From: Plasmodium relictum
Lineage: Eukaryota > Apicomplexa > Aconoidasida > Haemosporida > Plasmodiidae
Direction: 5' to 3'
Assembly (NCBI RefSeq): GCF_900005765.1
Contig: NC_041682.1
Location: forward strand, 405,420 to 469,419
Length of the DNA: 64,000 nucleotides
The translations under genes and the position numbers were made by a program. A model generated the notes under the pieces. The model was not told the DNA's origin. It did not search any database and was given only the letters and a program-made list of their open reading frames with translations. Positions 12,513-23,300 of the stretch are shown one piece after another (positions within the stretch are counted from its first letter, which is position 1; each line of letters starts with the position of its first letter).

Positions 12513-12815
12513 GTATTTAATTTATTATATAGGCAATTTATTTAAATTTTGGTATTTTTAATTATTTTTATTTTATATTTTGACAGATACAAATTATTAT
12601 TTTTTTATTATCGTTATTAATAGCATTTAATATGTTTTTATAGACAGTATATTATTCTTAAGAAACAAATATGTTCTTATTTTACTTAAATTATAGTTTT
12701 ATTTATTTTATTAATGTTCTTTTGATATTGATTTAATTTTCCCTTAATTCATTATTTAATTTTATGTTTTTTTTTTTTTTTTTTGCAAATAATTAATTAT
12801 TAAAAATCATAAATA

Positions 12816-15368
12816 ATGTATAAATTAAATTACATTTTGATGTATATTGTGTTACTGAGTGATTTATTTGTACTTAGTAAAAAGTTGAAGAAATTTGATC
12901 CTGTTATAAAAGAAGAAAACCAATTATATCAAGAAGTATCATACAACTGTGAGTACAGCGGATTTTTAAATTTAGATAAAGATTTTATTCTACATTATTG
13001 TTTTTTTGTTGGAGAAGATGAACATAATGGTTTAGTTTTTAGAAAATTTTTTTCAAAAGAATTAAAATGGGGTAATTCTAATGAAGTTTTGAAAACAAAT
13101 AAAAAGATAAATTTATTTATATTCATAGATGATTATTTACTAGAAAAATTAATTTTAATCTACAGTTACGATAAAAAAATTAGAATAACAGTATTTAATA
13201 ATTATACAGAACCAACAGATATTATAGAAGAAATTAGTTTGAATTATGAATTTTTACATAAGCCTAATATGACTACTAAAATTACTTATTTTTATGAAAA
13301 AAAAAAATCAGTATGTGTATGTGGGATAAATAAAAGTGAAAATATTCTGTGTACTTTTTCTTTTGATTATGGATTATCAATGGATGATGACGATTCTGTT
13401 GAATTTGTTTTAAAAAAAAAAATTCCAATGGGTCATTATAGGATGGATGTGAAATTTGAGAAAGATTATGTTTATTTTAACTTATTTGATGATTCAAATG
13501 ACACCAATTTTTATGAATTGAAATGTACTAAAATAGATGATACATATGAATGTAATATCTTAAATAAAGTAATAAAAGATTTAGATAATATCAAATATAA
13601 GCATATATTGAGAAATGAATATTTTGAGATGGTGGCTTATGAAAATGAAAATGCTTGTTATATAGGATGGACATTTAACTTTATAAGTATAAATAATGAG
13701 ATAAATAAAAAAATAACAGAATCTTCATGTTCTAATGTATCAGCATACTATGGTGATGAATTCTTAATAATTACCTACAAGAAACACGAAAATGAAAATA
13801 TTTTTTATTCTATATTCGAAGTAAGATAAAATAGTAAAAAAAAAATTTTGAATATTTTTATTTTCATTTATTAATTTGAAATCACTACATATATATTATA
13901 AATATATATTTATATCAATTTTCATTTTTCATATATATATATATATTTTTTTTTAAAGAACTTAATTATGAAAGCCAAAGGATGCGAATATAAAAATGGG
14001 GGAAGCTTATATGTGATGAATAATTTTTTGAATAATAGTTGTGTAGTAAATATAAATAATATGAATGTTACATCTGATAATTATGATGAAATTAATTTTA
14101 GTATCGTTGTTCCAAGCAAATTTAATATACAAGAAAAATGTTTTTTATCAAACCAATTATATAAAAATAAGAAGACTAATTTATATTATTTAGAAGAAGA
14201 AAATATAGAAGAAGAAGATATAAAAATTTACACTTTTTATTTTTATAAGTACATTTTGGCTTTTACTGATTTTAAAGGAAGTAAATGCAATCTTGAAAGT
14301 GATAATAAAGAAGAATTAGAAGTATCATTAATATCAGAGAACTTTTATCATGAATTCAATTGTGATATTTCATTAGATTCTTGTGATTTTTTTGTTCATA
14401 GTCAAAGTAAAATAAATATAAATTATAATAAGGAATGGATAGTTGATAAAGAATTACAAAAATCTAATGTTATTTATAATGATTCACATATATCTTTATA
14501 TGATGTTATTAGCTTTTCTAATGCAAATCAGTTGATAACTATTAATAATGATATCATACATATCATTATTCCATCACTTATACTTCATACTAGAACTTTA
14601 AAAATAGAATTTACAAAAAATAATACAGAAGAGAAACGTTATGTTATTATAAGGTTGCAAAGAGATGTTTATCCAATTAAAAAAGTACTAGGTGTAAATT
14701 TTTCAGATATTTTTGATATTTATTACAAATATTATAATTATTATAATGAAAAGGCGAGTTTTTTATTAAATGAATTTGAAGAAACATCATATATAGGTAT
14801 GATATGTCAAACAAATAAAGAAATGACTTCTTCTCCTTGTTCCTTGACTCTTTCTGATTTTTTTAATAAATTTATTCGAATACAAAAATTATTTCCAAAG
14901 AATATGCCTTTTGTGTACTATAATTCCAAAAGAAAAATACAAATAAGCAAACCTTATTTTTTAAATGAAACACGTTTTGTTGTCTTTAAAAATTTCGGAT
15001 CATTTTTAGAAAAAAATGGTATAAAATATATGAATCTTACATGTAAATGTCCCAAAAAAAATTCAGATTCAGATGAATTTAATGAAATTAATTTCACTAT
15101 CACTAATGAACGAATATCTCCCGACGTTCTTCAATCTACTGAAGTTATTGAAGTACCTAAATCTTCTAAAGATACTGAAGTTTCTGAAGTCCCTGATGAG
15201 TCGAAATCTTCCAATTTTAGGGAATACCCAGCAATTACTAAAAGAACTTCACAAAAAATTTTAGGATTAACAAATAACTTAAGTGACGATTATTTTTATA
15301 GAAAAAGTTATTCTACTTATTTTAACATAAATATTTTGTTACTTATTATTATTTTTATTATTACATAG
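12816..15368 (+). CDS. B9: 6-cysteine (s48/45-domain) protein B9, 2 exons
   Basis: Exon 1 is 12816-13820 (donor cgaa|gtaagat) and exon 2 is 13959-15368 (acceptor tttaaag|aac), in phase 0, giving 804 residues. The N-terminus is a signal peptide (MYKLNYILMYIVLLSDLFVLS). The C-terminus ends in a bare hydrophobic stretch (INILLLIIIFIIT), as in GPI-anchored 6-Cys proteins. About twenty cysteines are spread through the ectodomain in pairs typical of s48/45 domains, for example NCEYSG, VCVCG, KC...EC and TCKC. I name it B9 because, in P. falciparum gene order as I recall it, B9 lies between proteasome alpha-3 and CRK4, exactly as here. Known B9 is a surface or secreted factor for sporozoite invasion and liver-stage development. 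A short Ser/Glu/Val/Pro repeat precedes the GPI region. P92 and other 6-Cys members are less likely because of position. Confidence 0.85.
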
Positions 15369-17129
15369 TATTATTATTTCTTTATTAGTATTTGCATGTA
15401 TTCTTATATATTTCACATATATATTTAACTTTTATATTTTAAGTATGTTGCATTTATTATTTTTTAAATAGACGTTTATTTTTAATAATTTTTTTTCTTT
15501 TTTTTTATGAACATTTTAAATAAATTTTACTCTATTCATATCTTTAGTATATTTTAATCCTTTTTTTTTTTTTTTGTTTTCAAATATATTATGTGTACAT
15601 TATAGGTACACTGTCTAACAGTTTTAATTATACATTTTTTATATACTCAAGAATGTTAAAATTTATCTTAATACTTCTAATTATAAATATATGTAATAGC
15701 AAAGATAAATATTTAATGTTTTTAATAAAAATAAAAAATAGTTAATAAATAAGTCTTTATTATGCTTTTTACTTTATTTTATTTTTTTAATAAAAGATTG
15801 ATAGAAAAAAAAAATAAAAAAAAAATTCGTTTAAAACCTTTATTTGAAACATTAATGGGTGAATTTTTTTTATGTAACTGAAAAAAAGGGTTATAGTTTT
15901 AATACTAATATATAAGTATATATACAAAGTTAAATATTAAAAAAAAAAAAATGTGTATATACATATATATGTTATTTTAGTTATTAAAACATAATTCAAA
16001 TAAAAATCCTATATTTTTATTTTTATCAAAAAAAAAAAAAAAAATAAAAATATATACATCTATATAAGCCTATATATAAATGCAGATATATAAATTTAAA
16101 AATATAGACAGTGTAATATCATAATTTTTTTTTTATATATATTTACTGGTGTGAATAAGTAATATTTAAATAAAAAAAATAAAATAAGTATGCATTTCAT
16201 TTTTTTTTTAAACATTGAAATATATTTGCATTAATAATATTGATTTTAAAATATATTAAAATTGATACTAAGGGGAAAAATATGCATATATAAATATATA
16301 TATTTTAATTATATTTTAAGATTTAGAAGGTATATTAAAAAAAAAAAAAAATTAGTGAAAAAATTTAAAAAAGTAGAAAATACATAATATTTTTATTTAT
16401 GTATACAAATATAAAATATAGAAGCCAGTGAAAATTTATATGAATGCTTAAAAAAAAAAAAAGTATATAAACAAAAAATTGTGCTCTTTTACAGATATAA
16501 ACAAGTCTATTTTTTTAATAAAATAAAAATAAGAAAAAAATAATTATATATATTTATCTTATTTATGAATATATAATGATTTCATAAATTTTTAAATTTA
16601 CAAAATGTTATATAAATTTGATTATATAAAAAAAATAGAAAAATATGTACCTTTTAAAATGATGCACTCATTGAACATTTTTTTATTCTTTTTTCCTTCA
16701 TTAAAATTAAAAAATATATTAGATTTAAAAATATATTATAAATAATTTAATTTTTTTTCTTCTAATTTAATGAATATTATGTAAATAATAAACAAACAAT
16801 TAAGTACAAACATAATATGACATTTTATTATTGCGCAATTACTTCAATAATTAGGAAATACAGCAATTCATTATTTTTATAAAAATTAAATAAAAAAAAT
16901 ATATATATATATACTTTTAATTTATTAAAGAATGATAAATTAAAATTTTGAAGACAGTATATTTTATAATTTACTTATTAAATATATATATATAAAGCAT
17001 TTATAATAAATCCAATAATATAGATATAAGAATATTTGTTTTTTTTGATTTTGTTTCATTTTTATTTTATTAATAATATTATTATTAGTAGTAGTGGTAT
17101 TTAAAGTGTTTATTTTGCTTTATTCTTCT
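15369..17129. other. convergent intergenic region
   Basis: About 1.8 kb between the 3' ends of B9 (+) and CRK4 (-). It is homopolymer-rich, with no gene, tRNA or repeat family seen. Both 3' UTRs are expected here. Confidence 0.6.
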
Positions 17130-20100
17130 TTAAAAATAGTAAGTGCCATTTTTTTTATAATACCTCAATAAATCTTCATTTAAATAGAGATGAACATCTT
17201 TAAACCACTTATGTTTTAATGCTTGATTGGCTGTAATTCTATTCTTATAATCATAGCTTAAAAATTGATCAATTAAATCAATACCGTCATCACCTAAAAT
17301 TCTTCTTCCATATATATCAGTGAAAATAATTTTTAGCATTTTAATTCTATCAGTTTTAAATTTTGGTAATTCACCAATAAATTCTTTTTTTAGTAAATCA
17401 TCAAATTCTTGGTCTGGTAATCCCCTAAAAACTAAAATTTTAAATAAAACAGATGATTCGAACTTAGATGTTACTGGAACAAATCCTAATAAGCATTCAC
17501 ACATAGTTATACCAACTGACCATATGTCAACAGAGTAATTATAAACAGTACTATTACATAAAATTTCAGGTGGTCTATATTGTAAAGTGATAATATTACA
17601 ATCTTTTGTTTCTGCTTTTAAGAAATGATCATATACACCTAATCCGAAATCAGCAATTTTTACTATCCATTCTTTAGAATCATTTAAACCATCTGATAAA
17701 TACTGAATATTTTTGATAAGTGTATTGGCAGGTTTTATATCCCTATGTATAATAAACTTTTTGTGAAAATGATTTATACCTTGTAACATTTGATATATGA
17801 TTACTTTTGTTTGCATTTCTGTTAAAGATGGCACTTCAGGATAAAAAGAACGATTTTCTATTTTTTTCAAAGGTAAATAAACATATTTTACATAATTATG
17901 TATATGATCATAACACATATCTATTCTTTCACTAGGTAAGTATTGTGCTGTACATTGTTTAATATGCTGAATAAATAATGAATGTTTTTTTTTTGCTTTA
18001 TTTAAAATATCATTTAAACTACAGTCACACTTTTCTATTACTAGGAACAAGTCCCAATTTTCAATATAATCATTATTTTTACTCTCAATTTTTTTTAACT
18101 TTTTTGAATGCTTTCTAAATTTTAATTTATCTATACTTTTATTTTTTAGTTTAGTTGACTCATTTTTATTCATATAATTTTTATATTCCGTTATTTTCAT
18201 TTTTTTTTTAATATGACTAGAAGAAATATCATTACTTCTCTCTTTTTTTAAATCTTTCTTACATATTGTAGAAGAATAACTATGACTATTACTGTTATGA
18301 CTGATATCATTATTATAACTTCTTAAACTTTTAATATTCCTATTAGAAGTACTAAATTTTATATCATTTAAATTATCTTTATCTATATTATACATTACTA
18401 AATCTTTCTCTAGGTCTTCAATAGTTACATAATTTTTTGTAATTAAATTTAAATATTTATTGTTTCTTTCTATAGTATCAAATGATGGAGAATATTGAAT
18501 TCTTTCTGCTTTTCGATGTCTCTGAAAACTAAAATCATATTCTGCCGATAAATTTTCGTTTCTTGTTTTCTGATTTCGATGAGCTTTCATTTTCCCCTTT
18601 CTATAGGTGTGAACTCGAAAACTGTCTAGCAAACAGACAACATTAGGATGGAACAAAATTCTCATAATATTAAATTCATTTATTGCAAACTCTTCAGAAC
18701 CAAATTTATATTTAAAATTAGGCCAGAAGTATCTAAGAACTTTAATAGCAAAACTTAAGTAAGAATCATCTAATGATTCAGCATTAAATACCTTACCGTA
18801 GACTCCTTCTCCTAATTTTTTGACAATTTTATATTTTTTCATAAAATCTCTAGGAAATAAATTTAATAATTTTTCTATTTTTACATCGTAATTTTTATGA
18901 TTAAAAGAAATATGAGTAAATATTTTTTCATTCTCTATCATTTCTCTTTCATATAAAGATTGCTTATCATATAAAAAACCCTCTATTAAATCTAGACTAA
19001 AATTTTTTAATTTTTCATCAGTTATGTAATCTTTTATGAGAAATTCTTCCTCAATAATATTATTATTTTCATTAAAAAGATCATCAATAGTATAATTTTC
19101 ATTATCTCTAAATGGAATTAATTCTTTTAACTTTTCAACTTCTCTATTTTCTAATTTTAAAGAAGAAGCCGAATATTTTCCAAAAAATTCTTTTTTACTA
19201 ATGCACCAAAAATTTTTAATATAATTTTTCATTATACTTTTTGTGTTCAGGTCATTATTTATAATTATTTTTTCTCTTTTATTTATTAGTAAATCTTGAT
19301 GATTTAGGAGTATGTTAGATATTTTATCGTCTTGTTTGTTTTCTATTTTTGATATTTCTTCAAATTTATTTTTTTTCATCAAAATATTATACAACGAAAT
19401 TTTAGGTTTTTTAAACAATTTTTCTCCTTCAAAATGATCATTTGTTAATGTGAGAAAGGAATTTGATTTAAACTTTAAAAAGTCATCTTTTAGTCTAGCA
19501 TTTTCTCTTTTTTTTCTATTAATGAAAACATTAAAGTTTTCATCTTCTTCGTACATATTACAAATATTATTAATTATGTTATTATTTATATTTTTTTTAA
19601 ATTTATAAGAACAAAAATTTTCAAAATTCATTAAATTTTTAGAGAATAACTCATCATTATATTTGCTATTCTTTAATATGTTTTTATTTTGAATAGAATT
19701 CATAAATAAATATTTATTTTCTTCGTTTTTATTATTAAATGGTAAATTAATAGAATCAAGATATTCTTTATTTCTTTCTTTATATTTATAAATAAAACCG
19801 TCTTCATTTTTACATTCGTTTTTCTCCATTGAGTCCTCCTCAGTACTTATACTATTCATATTATTTTTCTTATTATTATTCATATCATTGTTATTTAAGA
19901 TGTTAATATCATTGTTAATACTAGTATTATTTTTATTATTATTATTCATAATGTTATTATCAACCTTATCTTCTTTATATGTGTAAATGGAATTTCTACT
20001 TAACAAAAGGGATGTTTCTGAATTATTTATGTCATATATTTCATTGAATCCTTTTGAATTTTTAAAAGATTTATTACTCATTTCTAAAATATTACTATTT

Positions 20101-20846
20101 TTCAAATTGTTTTCTTTTAATGGAATTGCGTTATCCATTATGTACTCATTATCATTAATATATGTTTTATTTTTATTTTCAACACTTTCTTCATTTTTTG
20201 ATTTATAAATATCCATATTAAAATTCTGTAAATGAATTTTGTCTAATTTACATTTTTTATAATTCAACAAATTGTATTCTATGTTATTCTTCATATTTAT
20301 ATAATTATTTTGATTTAACACATTTTTGTTATCATTAATATTATTATTATTAGAATTAGTATTATTATTATTCGTTATTAAATTATTATATTTATCATTA
20401 TTAATATCATTTTGGAAAGTGTTTATCATATTATAATTTGAATTGTTCAAACTATCACTTTTATTATTTACCCAAACATTTAAATCATTTTCATCTTGAA
20501 CAATAATTTTTCTCCCTTTAAATGAAGCTGCCCTATTTACATTAGCCATTCTTTTTTCTTTATCTAATTCTTTAAATATTGTTTCTTTTTTAAGATTTTC
20601 TTTGCTTCTTGTGTTAATTAAATAGGTCGATACTAATTTTTCTTTTGTATTCTTCGAAATTTTGTCATTTTTAACTTTTTTTAAATTTTTTTTAATAGTT
20701 TCTTCATTTTTCAATTCATTTGTAAAAACACCTTTTTTTTTATTCATGTTTACTTTTCTTTTGTTTAAATTTTTCTTTTCACCATTACAACTTTTTTCAA
20801 TTTTTAAAACATTATTTTTAATTCGTTTTGAAGTTATTTTATCCAT
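17130..20846 (-). CDS. CRK4: cdc2-related protein kinase 4 (CRK4), single exon
   Basis: CDK-like Ser/Thr kinase of 1238 residues. CRK4 is known in P. falciparum as a kinase driving DNA replication in schizogony. Residues 1 to about 640 are Asn/Lys-rich low complexity. The kinase domain follows: glycine loop LGEGVYGKV at about 675-685, catalytic Lys in FAIKVL, and a helix C of EEFAINEFNIMRILFHPN, equivalent to the PSTAIRE region. HRDIKPAN starts at 1034 and the DFG Asp is near 1066 (ADFGLGVY). The APE box reads RPPE, followed by DIWSVG. A charged insert of about 180 residues (about 750-928) separates beta-4 from the hinge (LFLVIEKCDCSL). All catalytic residues are present, so it should be active. 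Its position next to B9 supports the CRK4 name. Confidence 0.9.
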   Translation of the reverse strand: MDKITSKRIKNNVLKIEKSCNGEKKNLNKRKVNMNKKKGVFTNELKNEETIKKNLKKVKNDKISKNTKEKLVSTYLINTRSKENLKKETIFKELDKEKRMANVNRAASFKGRKIIVQDENDLNVWVNNKSDSLNNSNYNMINTFQNDINNDKYNNLITNNNNTNSNNNNINDNKNVLNQNNYINMKNNIEYNLLNYKKCKLDKIHLQNFNMDIYKSKNEESVENKNKTYINDNEYIMDNAIPLKENNLKNSNILEMSNKSFKNSKGFNEIYDINNSETSLLLSRNSIYTYKEDKVDNNIMNNNNKNNTSINNDINILNNNDMNNNKKNNMNSISTEEDSMEKNECKNEDGFIYKYKERNKEYLDSINLPFNNKNEENKYLFMNSIQNKNILKNSKYNDELFSKNLMNFENFCSYKFKKNINNNIINNICNMYEEDENFNVFINRKKRENARLKDDFLKFKSNSFLTLTNDHFEGEKLFKKPKISLYNILMKKNKFEEISKIENKQDDKISNILLNHQDLLINKREKIIINNDLNTKSIMKNYIKNFWCISKKEFFGKYSASSLKLENREVEKLKELIPFRDNENYTIDDLFNENNNIIEEEFLIKDYITDEKLKNFSLDLIEGFLYDKQSLYEREMIENEKIFTHISFNHKNYDVKIEKLLNLFPRDFMKKYKIVKKLGEGVYGKVFNAESLDDSYLSFAIKVLRYFWPNFKYKFGSEEFAINEFNIMRILFHPNVVCLLDSFRVHTYRKGKMKAHRNQKTRNENLSAEYDFSFQRHRKAERIQYSPSFDTIERNNKYLNLITKNYVTIEDLEKDLVMYNIDKDNLNDIKFSTSNRNIKSLRSYNNDISHNSNSHSYSSTICKKDLKKERSNDISSSHIKKKMKITEYKNYMNKNESTKLKNKSIDKLKFRKHSKKLKKIESKNNDYIENWDLFLVIEKCDCSLNDILNKAKKKHSLFIQHIKQCTAQYLPSERIDMCYDHIHNYVKYVYLPLKKIENRSFYPEVPSLTEMQTKVIIYQMLQGINHFHKKFIIHRDIKPANTLIKNIQYLSDGLNDSKEWIVKIADFGLGVYDHFLKAETKDCNIITLQYRPPEILCNSTVYNYSVDIWSVGITMCECLLGFVPVTSKFESSVLFKILVFRGLPDQEFDDLLKKEFIGELPKFKTDRIKMLKIIFTDIYGRRILGDDGIDLIDQFLSYDYKNRITANQALKHKWFKDVHLYLNEDLLRYYKKNGTYYF

Positions 20847-21200
20847 CTATATTTCAATGATAAAAAAAAAAAAGGAAAAAAGAGCAAAAAGGAAAAATAT
20901 CAAAAAAAAAAAAAATTTTTAAGTAAGAACAAAAGCCAATAAAAATATCGAAAAAAAAAAAAAATTAAAAAAAAAGCAAAAAAATGCAATAGACAGAAAA
21001 TGTACTTTTTTTTTTTTTTTTTTCATGAGTGAATATTTTTTTATTTTTATAGTTGTAAATTACTAAACTTATGATCTACTAATATTTATGTTATATTCTT
21101 TTTTTTTTTTTTTTTTTGTATAAATAGAAACTATTTTATAATATCCCTTTTTTTTTTTTTTTATGTTAATAAACAACTATTTAACTTAATGTGCTTTTTT
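20847..21200. other. CRK4 upstream region, left edge of gap
   Basis: A/T-homopolymer DNA upstream of the CRK4 start codon, expected to hold its 5' UTR and promoter. It ends at the run of Ns. T-runs of 16-20 bases near 21007, 21100 and 21148 may have contributed to the assembly break. Confidence 0.5.
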
Positions 21201-21500
21201 NNNNNNNNNNNNNNNNNNNNNNNNNNNNNNNNNNNNNNNNNNNNNNNNNNNNNNNNNNNNNNNNNNNNNNNNNNNNNNNNNNNNNNNNNNNNNNNNNNNN
21301 NNNNNNNNNNNNNNNNNNNNNNNNNNNNNNNNNNNNNNNNNNNNNNNNNNNNNNNNNNNNNNNNNNNNNNNNNNNNNNNNNNNNNNNNNNNNNNNNNNNN
21401 NNNNNNNNNNNNNNNNNNNNNNNNNNNNNNNNNNNNNNNNNNNNNNNNNNNNNNNNNNNNNNNNNNNNNNNNNNNNNNNNNNNNNNNNNNNNNNNNNNNN
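21201..21500. other. assembly gap of exactly 300 N
   Basis: Positions 21201-21500 are all N. The true length is unknown. It lies directly beside the most A+T-rich repeats in the window, so missing repeat sequence is likely. The adjacency of the two flanks depends on the scaffolding evidence across this gap. Confidence 1.
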
Positions 21501-22170
21501 AATAATATAAATAAATTAAATTAAATTGAATAATAATTAAATAATAAATAATATAATGAATTAAATAATATAATAAATAAATTAAATCAAATAACAATTA
21601 AATAATAAATAATATAATAAATAATTAATTGATAAATAATATAAATAAATTAAATTAAATTGAATAATAATTAAATAATAAATAATATAATGAATTAAAT
21701 AATATAATAAATAATTAATTGATAAATAATATAAATAAATTAAATTAAATAATATAATAAATAAATTAAATTAAATTGAATAATAATTAAATAATAAATA
21801 ATATAATAAATTAAATTAAATAGCAATTAAATAATGAATAATATAATAAATAAATAAATTAATTAATTAAATTAAATTAAATGATATAATATAATGAATA
21901 AATAATTAAAATTAAATAATAATAACATAATAAGTTAAATTAAATAGCAATTAAATAATGAATAATATAATTAATAAATAAATAAATTATTTAATTAATT
22001 AATTTAATTAAAATTAAAATAATAAATAAAATAAAATAAATAAATAATAAATTATTTAATTAGTTAATTTAATTAAAATAAAATAATAAATAATATAATA
22101 AATAAAATAAAACGATAAATAAATAAAATTAAACTAAATAATAAATAAATAACTTGAAAATTGAAATAAA
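21501..22170. repeat. very A+T-rich imperfect repeat block, candidate centromere core (truncated by gap)
   Basis: Built almost only from AATAAT, AAATT and ATAAT words. The first 400 bases contain about 14-16 G or C. A stretch of about 80 bases at 21501 recurs almost perfectly at 21635 (134 bases on), and its first 30 or so bases recur at 21725 (90 bases on). Shorter sub-repeats containing tagcaattaaataatgaat occur near 21810 and 21940. Plasmodium centromeres are known to be 2-3 kb tracts of about 97% A+T with short imperfect tandem repeats, one per chromosome. This block, its gene-free surroundings and its position fit that description. Confidence 0.65.
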
Positions 22171-23300
22171 ACATTCATAAAAAATAATATATCATAATTC
22201 AAATAATTTAGTCAAGTATAAATAAATAATATTTATTTTAAATTTAATGTATAAAATAAACAAAAAAATAATAAAAATTAAATAATATATATTAGAATAT
22301 ATTAATTAATATAAAATAAGTTAATAAATATATTTTATATTAAGTTAATTATAATTATTCAAATTCATTAAATTAGTTTTAAAAAGTATACAAAATTATT
22401 ATATTGTTTTTATTCCATTAAAAAATTAATAAAAATATAAATAATATACATCATTAATAATAGTTAATTAAATTCAATACTACAATTTTTATAAATATAA
22501 AATAAAAATATAATAAAAATATATATGTATATAATTAATTAAACTAAAAATGTATACTATATTATATTAAATTAAATTAAACTAATTTAATAAAATTTAA
22601 TTAATCATTATATTATTTTATTTATTTTTATTATTAAATGAGTTTATATATCTAAAATTATAAAAAATTAAATTATTATTTAATATAATCAATATATTTA
22701 ATTTAATTTTATTTATTATTATTTTTTTTTTTTTTAATTTAAATTATATACATATTATTATTATTTATTAATTATTCATTTCTTTAGTTATTTTGTTTTA
22801 ATTAAATTACTATTTTAATTAATATTATTTATTTGTTTTTTTAATTAAACTCATTTATATATTTATGCGTTAGTTTTTTAATTTAAAAAAATAATATTTA
22901 CATATTCATTATTAATTTATATGTTACTCATTTATGTAAATTATATTTATTTATTTATTTTATTATTTATATATATTATTTATTTGTTTTAATAATTTAT
23001 ATATTTGTATTATTTTTTTTTTTTATTTATTTATTTTTATTTATTATTTAAATAACTAATTTATTTAAATGTATCTTATATTTTTATAATATATATTAAA
23101 TGCATATATTACATATATATATATATGTTTAATTTATAATTTTTTTTTTTTTTAGATTATATTATTATAATTATTATACTTCATTTATAACATATTTATA
23201 ATTTTTTCTAAGATTATTTAATTTTTTAATTTAAAATAATTTAGAATTTTTATATTCTATTCATTAATCGTTTTTTTTTTTTTTAAATTACACATATTAA
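22171..23300. other. A+T-rich flank of candidate centromere
   Basis: Gene-free. Strand composition changes here: the repeat block is A-rich on the plus strand, while about 22610-23150 is T-rich, built from TTTATTTATT words. There are almost no G or C residues until about 23330. It is probably part of the same centromeric tract. Confidence 0.5.

Larger units (their letters stand above)
10071..12815. other. divergent intergenic region with two possible cryptic exons and an AP2-type motif
   Basis: About 2.7 kb between the divergent proteasome alpha-3 (-) and B9 (+) genes, so it should carry both promoters. It is homopolymer-rich, with a (TA)n run at 12470-12511. Two segments look like spliced exons: 11541-11703 (+) and 11152-11265 (-). 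A TGCATGC motif lies at 11854-11860. No complete gene could be assembled. Confidence 0.5.
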
